64,000 bases of DNA from JAUZOB01 sp963692465 (GCA_963692465.1 OY829943.1:2666001-2730000), one strand, 5' to 3'; counted from the stretch's first letter, positions 35,655 through 44,607 are shown. Notes: generated by a model not told the origin, from the letters alone. Translations and numbers: made by a program.

Positions 35655-37261
35655 GGTTTGACAGGAGTTAATATTTTCTCATAGGCCCCTTTTTCTTTTA
35701 AAATATTGAGGGCTTTCTCTATCGTATCATCCTTGGTATTCATTACCTGGTAGAAATTAGCTTGATCCCAAATATCTCTGGCAATGAGAGCTTTAATTTG
35801 AAGTTTCATATCGTCAGCTGTCGCTTTTATACTTTGAGGATCTTTCTTGACTCCTTCTTTTTCTCCTGTAGTAGCGATATCATCAAGCATTGCATCCGTA
35901 ACTTCGAATTTCTTTAAGAATGAAGGGAAGTCCGGGTAATGTTGTTTTATTGTCTCTCTGTTTTTGTCGATATAATTAATGACATAAGGAAACACGACAT
36001 TCTTTCTTATCAGTGCATTGAAATACGTATAGTGTGAAGAAGTGTCGAGAGGAACAAAGATGTCAGGCATAATTCCACCACCACCAAATACAATTCGTTT
36101 ATTGACAAGAGTCTGATAACGGAGGGTTTCGTTTAAACGCACGCTGTCTTTGTGAAAAAGTTCTCCATCTTTATAACGTTTCTCTATATCTTCCTCGTAT
36201 TCTTCAATCCCGTTTTTGTAAGGTTTTTGAATACAACGCCCGGAAGGAGTATAATAGTGTGCTGTGGTAAGTCGGACAATAGAGCTGTCGTTGAGCATAA
36301 ATGGTTGTTGAACCAGGCCTTTTCCAAAAGACCGGCGGCCTATGATGACTCCTCTGTCCCAATCCTGAATAGCCCCAGAGACAATTTCACTGGCAGAGGC
36401 TGTTCCTTCGTCAATGAGAACGACAAGTTTTCCTTGTTCGAATAGTCCGGCAGAAGTAGCTTTATAATCTTTTCTTGGACTTTTTAATCCCTCTGTGTAA
36501 ACAATCATTCGATTATTGGAGGTGAAGTCGTCTGCCATCTCAAAGGCTGCTTTAAGTAGTCCCCCACCATTTCCACGAAGATCAAGAATGAGGTTAGCCA
36601 TTTTTTGTTTCTTCAAATCTTTTAAGGCAGTTTCAAACTCATCAGTTGTGGTCTCGGCAAAACGATTAACCTTAATATATCCTGTTTCGTGGTTCAGCAT
36701 ATAAGCTGCATCAACACTATAGATTGGGATTTTATCACGGACAATCGTGAATTCCAGAAGGTCTTTAATGTTCTTTCGTTTTATTTTGAGATTTACAATG
36801 GTTCCTTTTTTCCCTCTAAGGAGTTTAAAAACGTCACTATTTTGTAATTTCACTCCGCATGTTGGTTTTCCATCAACGAATGAGATACGATCACCTGGCA
36901 TTAATCCTACTTTTTCAGACGGTCCTCCTGGAATTGTAGAAACAACAAGAAGAGAATCTTTGAATATATTAAAAGATATGCCAATTCCTTCGAATTCACC
37001 TTCAAGAGGTTCATTCATTTTTGATACTTCTTCTTTGGGGATATAAACGGAGTGCGGGTCGAGTTTTGCTAACATTTCGACAATCGCAGTTTCTGTTAGT
37101 TTATCAAGGTGAGTTGAATCAACATAGGTAGATTCTATAATATTGAGTAATCGGGCAAATTTCACTGCCTGAGTTTCAAAATTTTGAGCTTTTGCAGGAT
37201 TATGAACGAAAAGAGTCAGGATGATTACACAGAGTAGTCCTGAAAGTGTATAATTTCTCAT
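35651..37261 (-). CDS. carboxy-terminal processing protease (S41 family)
   Basis: 536 residues. A signal peptide (about 1-25, ending AKAQ) exports it to the periplasm. A PDZ domain (about 80-165) has GIGISFNIF and MPGDRISFVDG. The peptidase domain carries the Ser-Lys dyad: Ser in DEGTASASEIVSGA and Lys in GRRSFGKGLVQ. The C-terminal about 170 residues are an extra helical region. It trims or degrades periplasmic proteins. A TATCTTTG -7 box lies at 37296-37303 on the minus strand. First gene of the ctpA-cysE-methyltransferase operon. Confidence 0.93.
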   Translation of the reverse strand: MRNYTLSGLLCVIILTLFVHNPAKAQNFETQAVKFARLLNIIESTYVDSTHLDKLTETAIVEMLAKLDPHSVYIPKEEVSKMNEPLEGEFEGIGISFNIFKDSLLVVSTIPGGPSEKVGLMPGDRISFVDGKPTCGVKLQNSDVFKLLRGKKGTIVNLKIKRKNIKDLLEFTIVRDKIPIYSVDAAYMLNHETGYIKVNRFAETTTDEFETALKDLKKQKMANLILDLRGNGGGLLKAAFEMADDFTSNNRMIVYTEGLKSPRKDYKATSAGLFEQGKLVVLIDEGTASASEIVSGAIQDWDRGVIIGRRSFGKGLVQQPFMLNDSSIVRLTTAHYYTPSGRCIQKPYKNGIEEYEEDIEKRYKDGELFHKDSVRLNETLRYQTLVNKRIVFGGGGIMPDIFVPLDTSSHYTYFNALIRKNVVFPYVINYIDKNRETIKQHYPDFPSFLKKFEVTDAMLDDIATTGEKEGVKKDPQSIKATADDMKLQIKALIARDIWDQANFYQVMNTKDDTIEKALNILKEKGAYEKILTPVKP

Positions 37262-37295
37262 AAATAAAGTCTTTTCTATACGTACTATTTTACGA

Positions 37296-37303
37296 CAAAG
37301 ATA
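37296..37303 (-). promoter_or_regulatory. -7 box of the protease-cysE-methyltransferase operon
   Basis: TATCTTTG on the minus strand matches TAnnTTTG, about 35 bp before the ATG. A good TTTG at -33 is not seen. Confidence 0.45.
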
Positions 37304-37444
37304 AGAGAATGATTCTGTTCAAGCCCATATTTATAGAAATTAATAAGAAGAAGATGCTTGAATCTACCTCCTGATGAGGCCAAAGATCGGAGATCATAGA
37401 AACTGTTCTTTATCGATTTCCCGAATGTCTCCTTTTTATAATAA

Positions 37445-37478
37445 AGCAGCGGTATTGATTACAATCAGTACCGCTGCT
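37445..37478 (-). terminator. guaA terminator hairpin
   Basis: Arms 37445-37460 and 37463-37478 (16 bp, one mismatch) make a long GC-containing hairpin 20 bp after the guaA stop. The T tract on the minus strand is imperfect (TTTATTAT). Confidence 0.65.
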
Positions 37479-37497
37479 TCTATGTTGTATTATATGA

Positions 37498-39027
37498 TTA
37501 TTCCCATTCAATAGTGGCTGGTGGTTTAGAACTAATGTCATAAACAACCCGATTGATTCCTCTCACTTTATTAATTATTTCATTTGAAATCTTTGCCAGA
37601 AAATCATAGGGAAGATGAACCCAGTCGGCGGTCATTCCGTCAGTTGATGCAACAGCTCTCAGGGCAACGACGTTTTCGTAAGTTCTTTCGTCACCCATGA
37701 CACCGACAGCTTGAACCGGAAGTAACATGACTCCAGCTTGCCATACTTTGTCGTAAAGGTCATATTCTCTAAGGCCATCAATAAATATAGCATCGGCTTC
37801 CTGAAGAATGCGGATTTTTTCAGCGGTAATGTCACTTAAAATACGAATTCCAAGTCCAGGACCAGGAAACGGGTGACGACCTAATAATTCTTGTTTTAGG
37901 CCTAATGCTTTTCCGACGCGTCTTACTTCGTCTTTAAAAAGAAGTCTGAGCGGCTCTATAACTTTTAGGTGCATGTTTTTTGGGAGGCCACCTACGTTGT
38001 GGTGAGATTTAATGGTTGCCGAAGGACCGTTTACCGAAGTAGACTCAATTACGTCAGGATAAATTGTTCCTTGGGCGAGCCATTTAACATCTTCTATTTT
38101 GCGGGCTTCTACATCAAAAACCTCAATAAAATCTCTTCCGATAATTTTACGTTTCTTTTCAGGTTCAGTAACTCCTTTTAAGTCATTAATAAATTTAAAA
38201 GAAGCATCAACCCCGATTACATTTAGTCCCATGTCTTTGTAAGAGAGCAAGACCGAATCGAATTCGTTTTTACGAAGGAGACCGTTGTTAACAAAGATAC
38301 AGGTCAGATTTTTACCGATTGCCTTGTGTAAGAGAACTGCAGCCACAGAGGAATCGACCCCTCCTGAAAGACCTAAAACCACTTTATCCTGATGTATCTT
38401 TGATTGTAATTTGAGAATCGTAGTCTCAATAAAAGAATCAGGAGTCCAATCTTGTTTACAGCCACAGATGTCGACGACAAAATTTTGAAGAAGTTGTTTT
38501 CCTTCCGTTGTATGGTATACTTCCGGATGAAATTGAATTCCGAAAGTTTTTTCGTTTTCAATTTGGAAAGCAGCAATGTGAACATTGTGTGTGCTGGAAA
38601 TGATATTGTATTGGTCGGGAATGTGCTGTATTGTATCTCCATGAGACATCCAAACCTGAGTGTTATCACTTATTTCTTTGAATAAATGGTTTGAGTGATC
38701 AATATATGTGAGATTTGCGCGGCCATACTCTCTTGAATTGGAGGCTTTTACCTCTCCTCCAAAAAAATGAGCAAGGTACTGTGCTCCGTAACAAACTCCC
38801 AGAAGAGGAAGTTTCCCCTTGATTTCACTGATGTCTGGTATTGGAGCATTTTCATCTCTTACTGAAAAGGGACTTCCGGAAAGGATAACCCCTTTAACAC
38901 TTTTATCAATAGCCGGGTAGTGGTTGAATGGATAAATTTCACAATAGACATTTAGCTCTCGGATACGTCGTCCAATGAGCTGCGTATACTGCGAACCAAA
39001 ATCCAGAATAAGAATTTTCTCCTGCAT
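37498..39027 (-). CDS. guaA: GMP synthase (glutamine-hydrolysing)
   Basis: 509 residues from the ATG at 39027 (MQEKILILDFGSQYTQLIGRR), the family start; a further upstream start is unlikely. The class I glutaminase domain has GVCYGAQYLAHFFGG with the nucleophilic Cys and IQFHPEVYHT with the His-x-Glu. The synthetase part has the PP-loop LGLSGGVDSSVAAVLL and ends KPPATIEWE. It converts XMP to GMP. A TATCTTTG box lies on the minus strand at 39055-39062, giving a leader of about 20-30 nt. Confidence 0.97.
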   Translation of the reverse strand: MQEKILILDFGSQYTQLIGRRIRELNVYCEIYPFNHYPAIDKSVKGVILSGSPFSVRDENAPIPDISEIKGKLPLLGVCYGAQYLAHFFGGEVKASNSREYGRANLTYIDHSNHLFKEISDNTQVWMSHGDTIQHIPDQYNIISSTHNVHIAAFQIENEKTFGIQFHPEVYHTTEGKQLLQNFVVDICGCKQDWTPDSFIETTILKLQSKIHQDKVVLGLSGGVDSSVAAVLLHKAIGKNLTCIFVNNGLLRKNEFDSVLLSYKDMGLNVIGVDASFKFINDLKGVTEPEKKRKIIGRDFIEVFDVEARKIEDVKWLAQGTIYPDVIESTSVNGPSATIKSHHNVGGLPKNMHLKVIEPLRLLFKDEVRRVGKALGLKQELLGRHPFPGPGLGIRILSDITAEKIRILQEADAIFIDGLREYDLYDKVWQAGVMLLPVQAVGVMGDERTYENVVALRAVASTDGMTADWVHLPYDFLAKISNEIINKVRGINRVVYDISSKPPATIEWE

Positions 39028-39054
39028 TGTTCTCTTTTCTAATATTTTCTTGCG

Positions 39055-39062
39055 CAAAGATA
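39055..39062 (-). promoter_or_regulatory. -7 box of guaA
   Basis: TATCTTTG on the minus strand matches TAnnTTTG, 28 bp before the guaA ATG. The -33 box is not clear. Confidence 0.45.
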
Positions 39063-39273
39063 ACGAAAAACATCAGACATCAGCCAGTGGCGAGTTATTC
39101 GAAGGGTAAAGTTAATGAAGAGGACAGTCCGTTTGAAACTCATTTGAAAGTGCAGGCGGGTAATAAAATATATTCTTTTGTATTGTTGTAATAAATTGAT
39201 TGTTATGACAATAGTACTGTTTTTTTTAATGATGATATTGTTATCCGATTTGTTGCGGAGGGGAAGATCTGTT

Positions 39274-39312
39274 CCAAAAAACAAAGGATAGATTCTTACG
39301 AACCTATCCTTT
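39274..39312 (-). terminator. terminator hairpin downstream of the TonB-like gene or of a small RNA
   Basis: Stem 39283-39291 / 39304-39312 (AAAGGATAG and complement) with an inner TTC/GAA pair is followed on the minus strand by TTTGTTTTTT. Confidence 0.7.
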
Positions 39313-39372
39313 TCCCAAACTAACTAACCTAACTAAACCTAAACTTATGAAAAAAACTACATTGCAAATATA
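39275..39372 (-). ncRNA. candidate small transcript, promoter box to terminator
   Basis: TATATTTG on the minus strand (39365-39372) matches the -7 consensus, and a terminator ends at 39274-39312. Between them is about 85 nt without a reading frame, rich in GTTTAGGTTTAGTTAGG-type repeats. This could be a small RNA or just the 3' UTR of the gene at 39436. On the plus strand the same stretch reads like an A/C-rich Bacteroidota leader followed by a 20-codon frame (39347-39409) that starts like a signal peptide (MKKTTLQIYASIVLVF), possibly a gene remnant. The remaining 39063-39273 shows nothing I recognise. Confidence 0.35.
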
Positions 39373-39435
39373 CGCTAGTATTGTGTTAGTGTTCCGAAAA
39401 AAAAGTTAAATCATGTTAAAACTCTGACTTTCTTG

Positions 39436-40173
39436 CTATTGTGCAATAAATGTGTAAGTGATTGTTCCACTTTGAAGAGACGGAGCATGAGAGTCAGTGT
39501 TAAAAAGGGTCCCTAAAGCTGCTTTTTGAGCATAGGCTTCAAGAAGAGGGTTCGAACCCTGAGGTGTTGCACGTACAACACGTCCCATTTGGTTAACTTG
39601 AATACTTACGGTAACTCGCCCTCCATGTTGTGCAAGGTAAGTTGGGATTAGGAATCGAACATGATATCTTCCGGGGAGGTTATAATGGTTGTAACTTTTC
39701 CCTGTGTAGATCACATTACGAATAGAATCTTTGGATTGTCCCCTGGTTGTAACCGCAGGCATTTTAACGTCACCAATATCAGGGATTTTCAAAGAAAGTT
39801 GTTTGCTTACTTTTGCAGAAAGGGCTTTAGCGTTTTTTATCTCCCGATCAAAATCTGTTTCGGGCGATTGTTTCTGAGAAGCGTTCGGACCATGGTAAGA
39901 ATCATTCGATGCGTCAGCAGTCATAGATGGATTGTTCGGCGCATATTGTTTCATAATTGCCTGGACCCTTTCTTCTGCTGTTAGTTTATGCTCTTTGGGT
40001 TCAGGGGGAAGGTTGTCGGATGTTTCTATTTGGACAAGAACCGGATCATCGAAATGCGGTTTGTTCTTGTAAACTTCTGTGAGGAATAAAAAAGTGAAAA
40101 GCAGGACATGGAAAATCAGAGTTCCAATAATCCCATATATATAACGTCGGTATAATCTTCGAAGCATATTCAT
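39436..40173 (-). CDS. TonB-family C-terminal domain protein (energy transducer-like)
   Basis: 245 residues. One N-terminal membrane span (about 12-32), then a charged, proline-bearing periplasmic stretch (LPPEPKEHKLTAEE), then a TonB-like C-terminal domain (GGRVTVSIQVNQMGRVVRATPQG, LFNTDSHAPSLQSGTITYTF). Such proteins link ExbB/ExbD to outer-membrane transporters like SusC. No exbB/exbD is adjacent. The last 60 residues closely resemble those of the protein at 54271-55281, so they are paralogs. A variant TonB role is likely; partner unknown. Confidence 0.8.
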   Translation of the reverse strand: MNMLRRLYRRYIYGIIGTLIFHVLLFTFLFLTEVYKNKPHFDDPVLVQIETSDNLPPEPKEHKLTAEERVQAIMKQYAPNNPSMTADASNDSYHGPNASQKQSPETDFDREIKNAKALSAKVSKQLSLKIPDIGDVKMPAVTTRGQSKDSIRNVIYTGKSYNHYNLPGRYHVRFLIPTYLAQHGGRVTVSIQVNQMGRVVRATPQGSNPLLEAYAQKAALGTLFNTDSHAPSLQSGTITYTFIAQ

Positions 40174-40253
40174 AATACGCCGGCAAAATTAGAAAAAACT
40201 AGAAGGATTAATCGGAAAAGTGGAGAGAAATGTAGAAAAGAAGAGGCAAAAAA

Positions 40254-40307
40254 AAAGGAGTCTTAAATAAGCTCCATTGTTTGGGTGCCATTAAAGACTC
40301 CCTTTTT
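40254..40307 (-). terminator. terminator overlapping the end of the 63-codon gene
   Basis: On the minus strand GGGAGTCTTTAA (from about 40302) pairs with TTAAGACTCC, followed by nine T. The left arm lies within the last codons of the gene at 40263-40454. Confidence 0.7.
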
Positions 40308-40454
40308 TAAATCCTGGATTTTTTGTTCCAGGCTGTTTAGCATTTGATCTTTGGTGTTTTTTTTGAAAAGCTGATCTCCACCATTCAGCCCCCAGATGTA
40401 CTTCCTAATGATTAGAAGCTCATCAAGGTGTTCATTGAATTCTTTTCTTCCCAT
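40263..40454 (-). CDS. small hypothetical protein
   Basis: 63 residues, soluble, charged and helical (MGRKEFNEHLDELLIIRKYIWGLNGGDQLF, LEQKIQDLKKG). ATG start, A-rich upstream, and a terminator hairpin whose left arm overlaps its last 15 codons. Not a recognised family. The frame looks genuinely coding (varied composition, amphipathic pattern) but a small RNA with a chance frame is the alternative. Confidence 0.55.
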   Translation of the reverse strand: MGRKEFNEHLDELLIIRKYIWGLNGGDQLFKKNTKDQMLNSLEQKIQDLKKGVFNGTQTMELI

Positions 40455-40530
40455 ACATATTATTTTAACGCCTTAAAGTTAATACAAATAAAATAGAGTG
40501 CATGTTAAGTTGACGTTAAATAAAAATGAA

Positions 40531-40558
40531 TAAAGCCCCACGAGTGAGCGGGGCTTTA
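40531..40558 (-). terminator. terminator of the sugar kinase operon
   Basis: TAAAGCCCC (40531-40539) pairs with GGGGCTTTA (40550-40558), 8 bp after the kinase stop; on the minus strand TTTATTCATTTTT follows. Confidence 0.75.
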
Positions 40559-40565
40559 TTATGTA

Positions 40566-41663
40566 TCAGTGTGCTTTTACCGAAGAGGCTATAAATTGAA
40601 CCATCTTAGGGTAGTTGTTTTCAATGCTGAGTAAGAGTTTATATTGCGCACGAGTTCGGATCAAATTGTGATCGGGAGATTTAATTTTGTAGTAATGGTC
40701 TCCATCGATATAATCCATTAGAAACCGCAATACCTGTTCGAACGTGATGTATTTTGCAGAGAAAGCAAGATTATCAATTTCCGGCTGAGTCAGAAAAGAG
40801 CTGGTTTCGGAAAGATATCCCTCTGTATAAGCTTTGAAGATTTCAAAATCCATTTTGACATTATCCAGATTTGGGTCATCTTCAAGTCCGGTGTTGGTGT
40901 AAGAACGAATAGCGTCGCCATAGTCGTTGAGTACAGTGCTGTTTAGAACGGTGTCTAAGTCGATTACGCACAAAACATTACCACTTTTATCAAAAAGGAT
41001 ATTGTTGATTTTTGTGTCATTATGAGTTACCCTGATAGGGATTGTTCCATTTTCAACAAGTTCCCAAAAGTTGAGCATTTCGTCACGACGATCTTCAATC
41101 CATTTGATTTCAGTTGAAAGTGAATCTTTCCGACCGGCCGGGTTTTTTCCCAAAATCTCGTCCCATTGTTTAAGACGGAACCGGATATTATGAAATCCTG
41201 GGAGAATGTCGGTAAGAGGTTCTTTCATATCCGAGGTCATAGCTTGAAACATCCCGATTCCTTTTCCCCCCTGGAATGCGAGTTTCGGAGTTCTGGCAGC
41301 CTGATAAGTAACATTGTCTTTGATGAAAATACAAGTGGCCCAGTATTCGTCGTCAGGGTCTTTGTAGTACAGTTTTCCGTCGATTGTAGGTACGACGGTC
41401 ATGGCCTGACGAAGAGGGTCACCTCCGGCTTCAATGATTTTCTTTTTGAGATGGGTTGTCACTTTGGATATATTATCCATCATGGCTGGGATATTCTGAA
41501 AAATGTATTTGTTTTTACGTTGTAAAAGGTAGTCGTGGGCCTCAGCTTCGTTGGTCTCAACGTAAAAAGTGTCATTAATAAATCCTTCACCCAAGGGGGC
41601 GACAGATTTAATTGTTCCATCGAGCTTGAATTTTGCAGCGACAGAATTAAGCATATCATTCAT
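40566..41663 (-). CDS. sugar kinase of the aminoglycoside phosphotransferase fold (NahK/AmgK-like)
   Basis: 365 residues from ATG 41663; a GTG 21 bases upstream is possible. VAPLGEGFINDTFYV is the glycine loop, VTHNDTKINNILFDKSGNVLCVIDLDTV carries the catalytic Asp and metal-binding Asp of the APH fold. Members next to a nucleotidyltransferase phosphorylate amino sugars at C1: N-acetylhexosamine kinase (NahK) or N-acetylmuramate kinase (AmgK). The gene follows the nucleotidyltransferase by 25 bp, so the pair should turn a salvaged free sugar into an NDP-sugar. Which sugar is not decided by sequence. Confidence 0.82.
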   Translation of the reverse strand: MNDMLNSVAAKFKLDGTIKSVAPLGEGFINDTFYVETNEAEAHDYLLQRKNKYIFQNIPAMMDNISKVTTHLKKKIIEAGGDPLRQAMTVVPTIDGKLYYKDPDDEYWATCIFIKDNVTYQAARTPKLAFQGGKGIGMFQAMTSDMKEPLTDILPGFHNIRFRLKQWDEILGKNPAGRKDSLSTEIKWIEDRRDEMLNFWELVENGTIPIRVTHNDTKINNILFDKSGNVLCVIDLDTVLNSTVLNDYGDAIRSYTNTGLEDDPNLDNVKMDFEIFKAYTEGYLSETSSFLTQPEIDNLAFSAKYITFEQVLRFLMDYIDGDHYYKIKSPDHNLIRTRAQYKLLLSIENNYPKMVQFIASSVKAH

Positions 41664-41688
41664 AGTTTGTGGTTTTAAAGGCACGGTT

Positions 41689-42591
41689 TTATGCCCAGAG
41701 ATTTGAAGGGTATTCCCCTTGTTGTATGAGATTGTGTAATTTTTTAATTACCAGTTGTTTGTCCTCCGGATAGGTGACGCCAAACCAAGTCGAATCGCAG
41801 TCAATAACTTTTACTGAGATTTTGCCTTGTTGAAGTGCATCCGAAATGACAAATGGGAAGAAAAATTCAGATTTTAGTTCTTGTCCGCGTTCGGCGATAA
41901 AGGTTTTAAAATCATCTTCAAGAAATTTAAAAAAAGAAGGTTTAAAAGCCCAGCAGTTCATTGAGACATTGGTGCCGATGGGAATGGCGAATCGTTTTTC
42001 GTCCTCGTAATAAAATATTCCCTCTTTCTCTTCATTAATCTTCGTGCGTTCTGTTATTTCAATAAGATTTCCGTTACCGTCGGTTTTGCAGACCCCGCGG
42101 GAAACCGATCCATTTTCGGATAGTGTTTTCTCAATATGGTAACCAACCATACAATATTCGTAATCGGATAGATTGGGTTGATTAAGGTATTCTGCCAGTG
42201 ATTTATAGGCATTCTGCCCGTAGAAGTCATCGGCATTGATGATCGCAAAAGGTTCATTAATAACATCTTTCGCCATGAGTACAGCGTGACCTGTTCCCCA
42301 TGGTTTTTCCCTTTGAGGGTTAAACGTAACCCCCTGTGGAATTTTGTTCAATTCCTGAAAAACATATACTGTTTCGATTTTGCCTTTTAGTTTCTCGTCA
42401 AAAGTCTTTTGGAATATTTCAGCAAAAGATTCCCGAATAACAAAGACAACTTTTCCAAATCCGGCACGGATAGCGTCGTAAATGGAATATTCAATAATTG
42501 CTTCACCGGAAGGGCCGAAATGATCGACCTGTTTCAGTCCGCCGTACCTGCTACCCATTCCGGCAGCTAAGATTAGTAATGTTGGTTTCAT
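41689..42591 (-). CDS. sugar-1-phosphate nucleotidyltransferase
   Basis: 300 residues from ATG 42591 (MKPTLLILAAGMGSRYGGLKQ, the family start). AAGMGSRYGG is the NTP-binding loop, FAIINADDFYG the metal-binding Asp motif, and EITERTKI a substrate loop. It joins a sugar 1-phosphate to a nucleotide. It sits just upstream of the APH-fold kinase on the same transcript, suggesting kinase product is its substrate (inference). The 252 bp upstream hold no recognisable gene. Confidence 0.85.
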   Translation of the reverse strand: MKPTLLILAAGMGSRYGGLKQVDHFGPSGEAIIEYSIYDAIRAGFGKVVFVIRESFAEIFQKTFDEKLKGKIETVYVFQELNKIPQGVTFNPQREKPWGTGHAVLMAKDVINEPFAIINADDFYGQNAYKSLAEYLNQPNLSDYEYCMVGYHIEKTLSENGSVSRGVCKTDGNGNLIEITERTKINEEKEGIFYYEDEKRFAIPIGTNVSMNCWAFKPSFFKFLEDDFKTFIAERGQELKSEFFFPFVISDALQQGKISVKVIDCDSTWFGVTYPEDKQLVIKKLHNLIQQGEYPSNLWA

Positions 42592-42843
42592 CGTTGTTAA
42601 TTTATTTTTCAGACTAAAAAGCACTCAGCGATATCTGATTTGCTATTAGCAATAGTTTGTGATTTCGAGTCGAAAAATACAAAATATTCGTATTGAATTG
42701 TTGACGTTTTGTCTACTTTCTGAAATTGATCAGGCAAATTGGGTTCGGAATTAGAATGAAGTTGTATTGACAAAAAATAGAGAACCTGCTCTAGCTGGTG
42801 TGTTTTTGTCAATGCAACTAGATGTCCAAAAGGAATAATAACC

Positions 42844-44484
42844 CTATTTTATAACCTCCTGAATGCATTCACCTTCGCAAAATTCAGGAACAGGAATAGA
42901 AAGAATCCGGCATATTGTAGGAACTACATCAACAGAGGAGATTTTTCTTCCTACTTCTATGTTTTTAATACTCCTACCGAACCAGATAAGAGGAACCTGA
43001 TTGTTTTCGGTGTAATTGGTCTTTTTGAATTTGTATACCGGTGTCCATCCCTGTTCCAGTGAAAGCAACAAGTCTCCGGAACGATTTGAACGATATGAAT
43101 TCTGAAAATTTTTCATTTCTCCGGAGACGGATAATCCAGCTTCAATCTGACTCGCCGGAAGTACTGTTTTCACTCCTTCAAATTCATTTAAGAATGCAGC
43201 TGCTTTGGCTTGTATATCGGATAGTTTTATCTTGCGTTGTTCGATCAGACGTTGATTTAGGTATATCTGCTGATCAGTGTTTTCAATAATCCAGTCTCCC
43301 TGTCCGTAGGAGATGTTTAAGTACGATTTTAAAAGAGCAACTGTACTTTGAGGATTAAAAGAGCCGGTAGGCATGTGAAATTCCTCTTTCAGATAATCTG
43401 CATTGTAAGAAGAGGAGACATTGGAGGTTAGGAAGAGCAAGTAATTTCCATCTCCATATTTTTTATCCAGCGCATGAAGCATAAGAGCGATTTCCTGGTC
43501 AAGACGAATATATAAGTCCTCCATCTCGACTGAGGCCGGGCCGAAAGAGCTGTTTTCATAATCAAGAGAGGAGAATACGACTGTTAACAAATCGGGATAT
43601 TTTCCACTGCCTGGTTTTTCCTCGTCTAAAAGGTTCTGTGCAAATTCTCTGACTAAAGAATTACCAAAAGGAGTTGCCTTGATTATTTTCATGCTTTCGG
43701 CATTCTTTTCCAGTTTAGACATGCTATAGGGAAAGGTATTCCATTTTCCGGCAAAGCCCTTTTCGAGAATATATCCATCTACTGTGCTTTCGTCGTAGTT
43801 GGATTTAGAAAATATGGTATTCCAATCTTTCGAGATATACGATAACGGTAATTGATTACTGTTAAATTTTTGAGCCCAGGAAGGAAAGCCATACATATAG
43901 TAAGAGCTGGAGATCATATTTCCGGTCTTACTGTCAAGCCAGAAAGCCCCATTAGCGCTATGCCCAGCTGAAAGAATGGCCGATGCAGGATTTAATGCGA
44001 CACTATACACTTTCGATTTCCCGTTGGAATATAGTTTCATCCGATCGCCAATAGTCTGGGACAAAAGATTCCGTGCAGAATATTTTTCATCCGGAGAGGT
44101 ACTTCCTACAGGGGTACAAAGTTCATCGTTTACGCAATCTACATTTTTTGATTTTAGTCGATTATACCATGATTCGTCGATAATACCGTGAGAAGAAGCA
44201 TAGCATCCGGTAAAGAGAGTGGCCATGCCGGAAGGGGCCGTTTGTATAAGTTGTTCGATTCGCGTGTTAGAGCATACGGCTCCGTCTTTTACCAATCGAC
44301 GGAATCCGTCTGTTTGAAATTTACTCCAGTAACGAGAGATGTAGTCCGGACGCATATTTTCAACGACAATCCCGACTACAAGAGAGGGGGCGGAGGCACC
44401 ATAAGGTTGAGAATTCTGAGCATATAGAGAGGTGCTGACAAAAAAAGAGACCAGCAAAGCAATGAAGAAGCGATTATGAATCAT
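42844..44484 (-). CDS. PafA-like alkaline phosphatase family protein with lost metal ligands
   Basis: 546 residues from the ATG at 44484, which gives a clear signal peptide (ending SLYAQ) and avoids the tRNA-Arg gene. The fold matches PafA-type phosphatases (VVGIVVENMRPDYISRYW, QTAPSGMATLFTG, ASSHGIIDESWYNR, FGPASVEMEDLYIRLD, RSGDLLLSLEQGW, DVVPTICRIL). The nucleophile position keeps Thr82, but the zinc ligands of PafA are changed: Asp38 to Glu42, His309 to Ser312, Asp352-His353 to Asn355-Val356, His486 to Gln496; only Asp308 remains. It is probably a periplasmic pseudo-enzyme with a binding or structural role. Confidence 0.82.
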   Translation of the reverse strand: MIHNRFFIALLVSFFVSTSLYAQNSQPYGASAPSLVVGIVVENMRPDYISRYWSKFQTDGFRRLVKDGAVCSNTRIEQLIQTAPSGMATLFTGCYASSHGIIDESWYNRLKSKNVDCVNDELCTPVGSTSPDEKYSARNLLSQTIGDRMKLYSNGKSKVYSVALNPASAILSAGHSANGAFWLDSKTGNMISSSYYMYGFPSWAQKFNSNQLPLSYISKDWNTIFSKSNYDESTVDGYILEKGFAGKWNTFPYSMSKLEKNAESMKIIKATPFGNSLVREFAQNLLDEEKPGSGKYPDLLTVVFSSLDYENSSFGPASVEMEDLYIRLDQEIALMLHALDKKYGDGNYLLFLTSNVSSSYNADYLKEEFHMPTGSFNPQSTVALLKSYLNISYGQGDWIIENTDQQIYLNQRLIEQRKIKLSDIQAKAAAFLNEFEGVKTVLPASQIEAGLSVSGEMKNFQNSYRSNRSGDLLLSLEQGWTPVYKFKKTNYTENNQVPLIWFGRSIKNIEVGRKISSVDVVPTICRILSIPVPEFCEGECIQEVIK

Positions 44485-44607
44485 AACACATTTGGGTTTA
44501 ACACGTGTCAAATGTAGAAAAAACATTATTGACGCTGGGTATTGGGAAGGATAAAAAGGAGTGATAAATAATTTTTCTGAAGGTGGCGTTCTGCAAGGGT
44601 TTTTTCT

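Noticed and set aside
39039..39284. 81-codon minus-strand frame upstream of guaA
   Set aside because: It runs through the guaA promoter and start, with low-complexity composition.
42609..42812. 67-codon minus-strand frame upstream of the nucleotidyltransferase
   Set aside because: Composition looks random, it overlaps the next gene's start, and no motif or promoter supports it.
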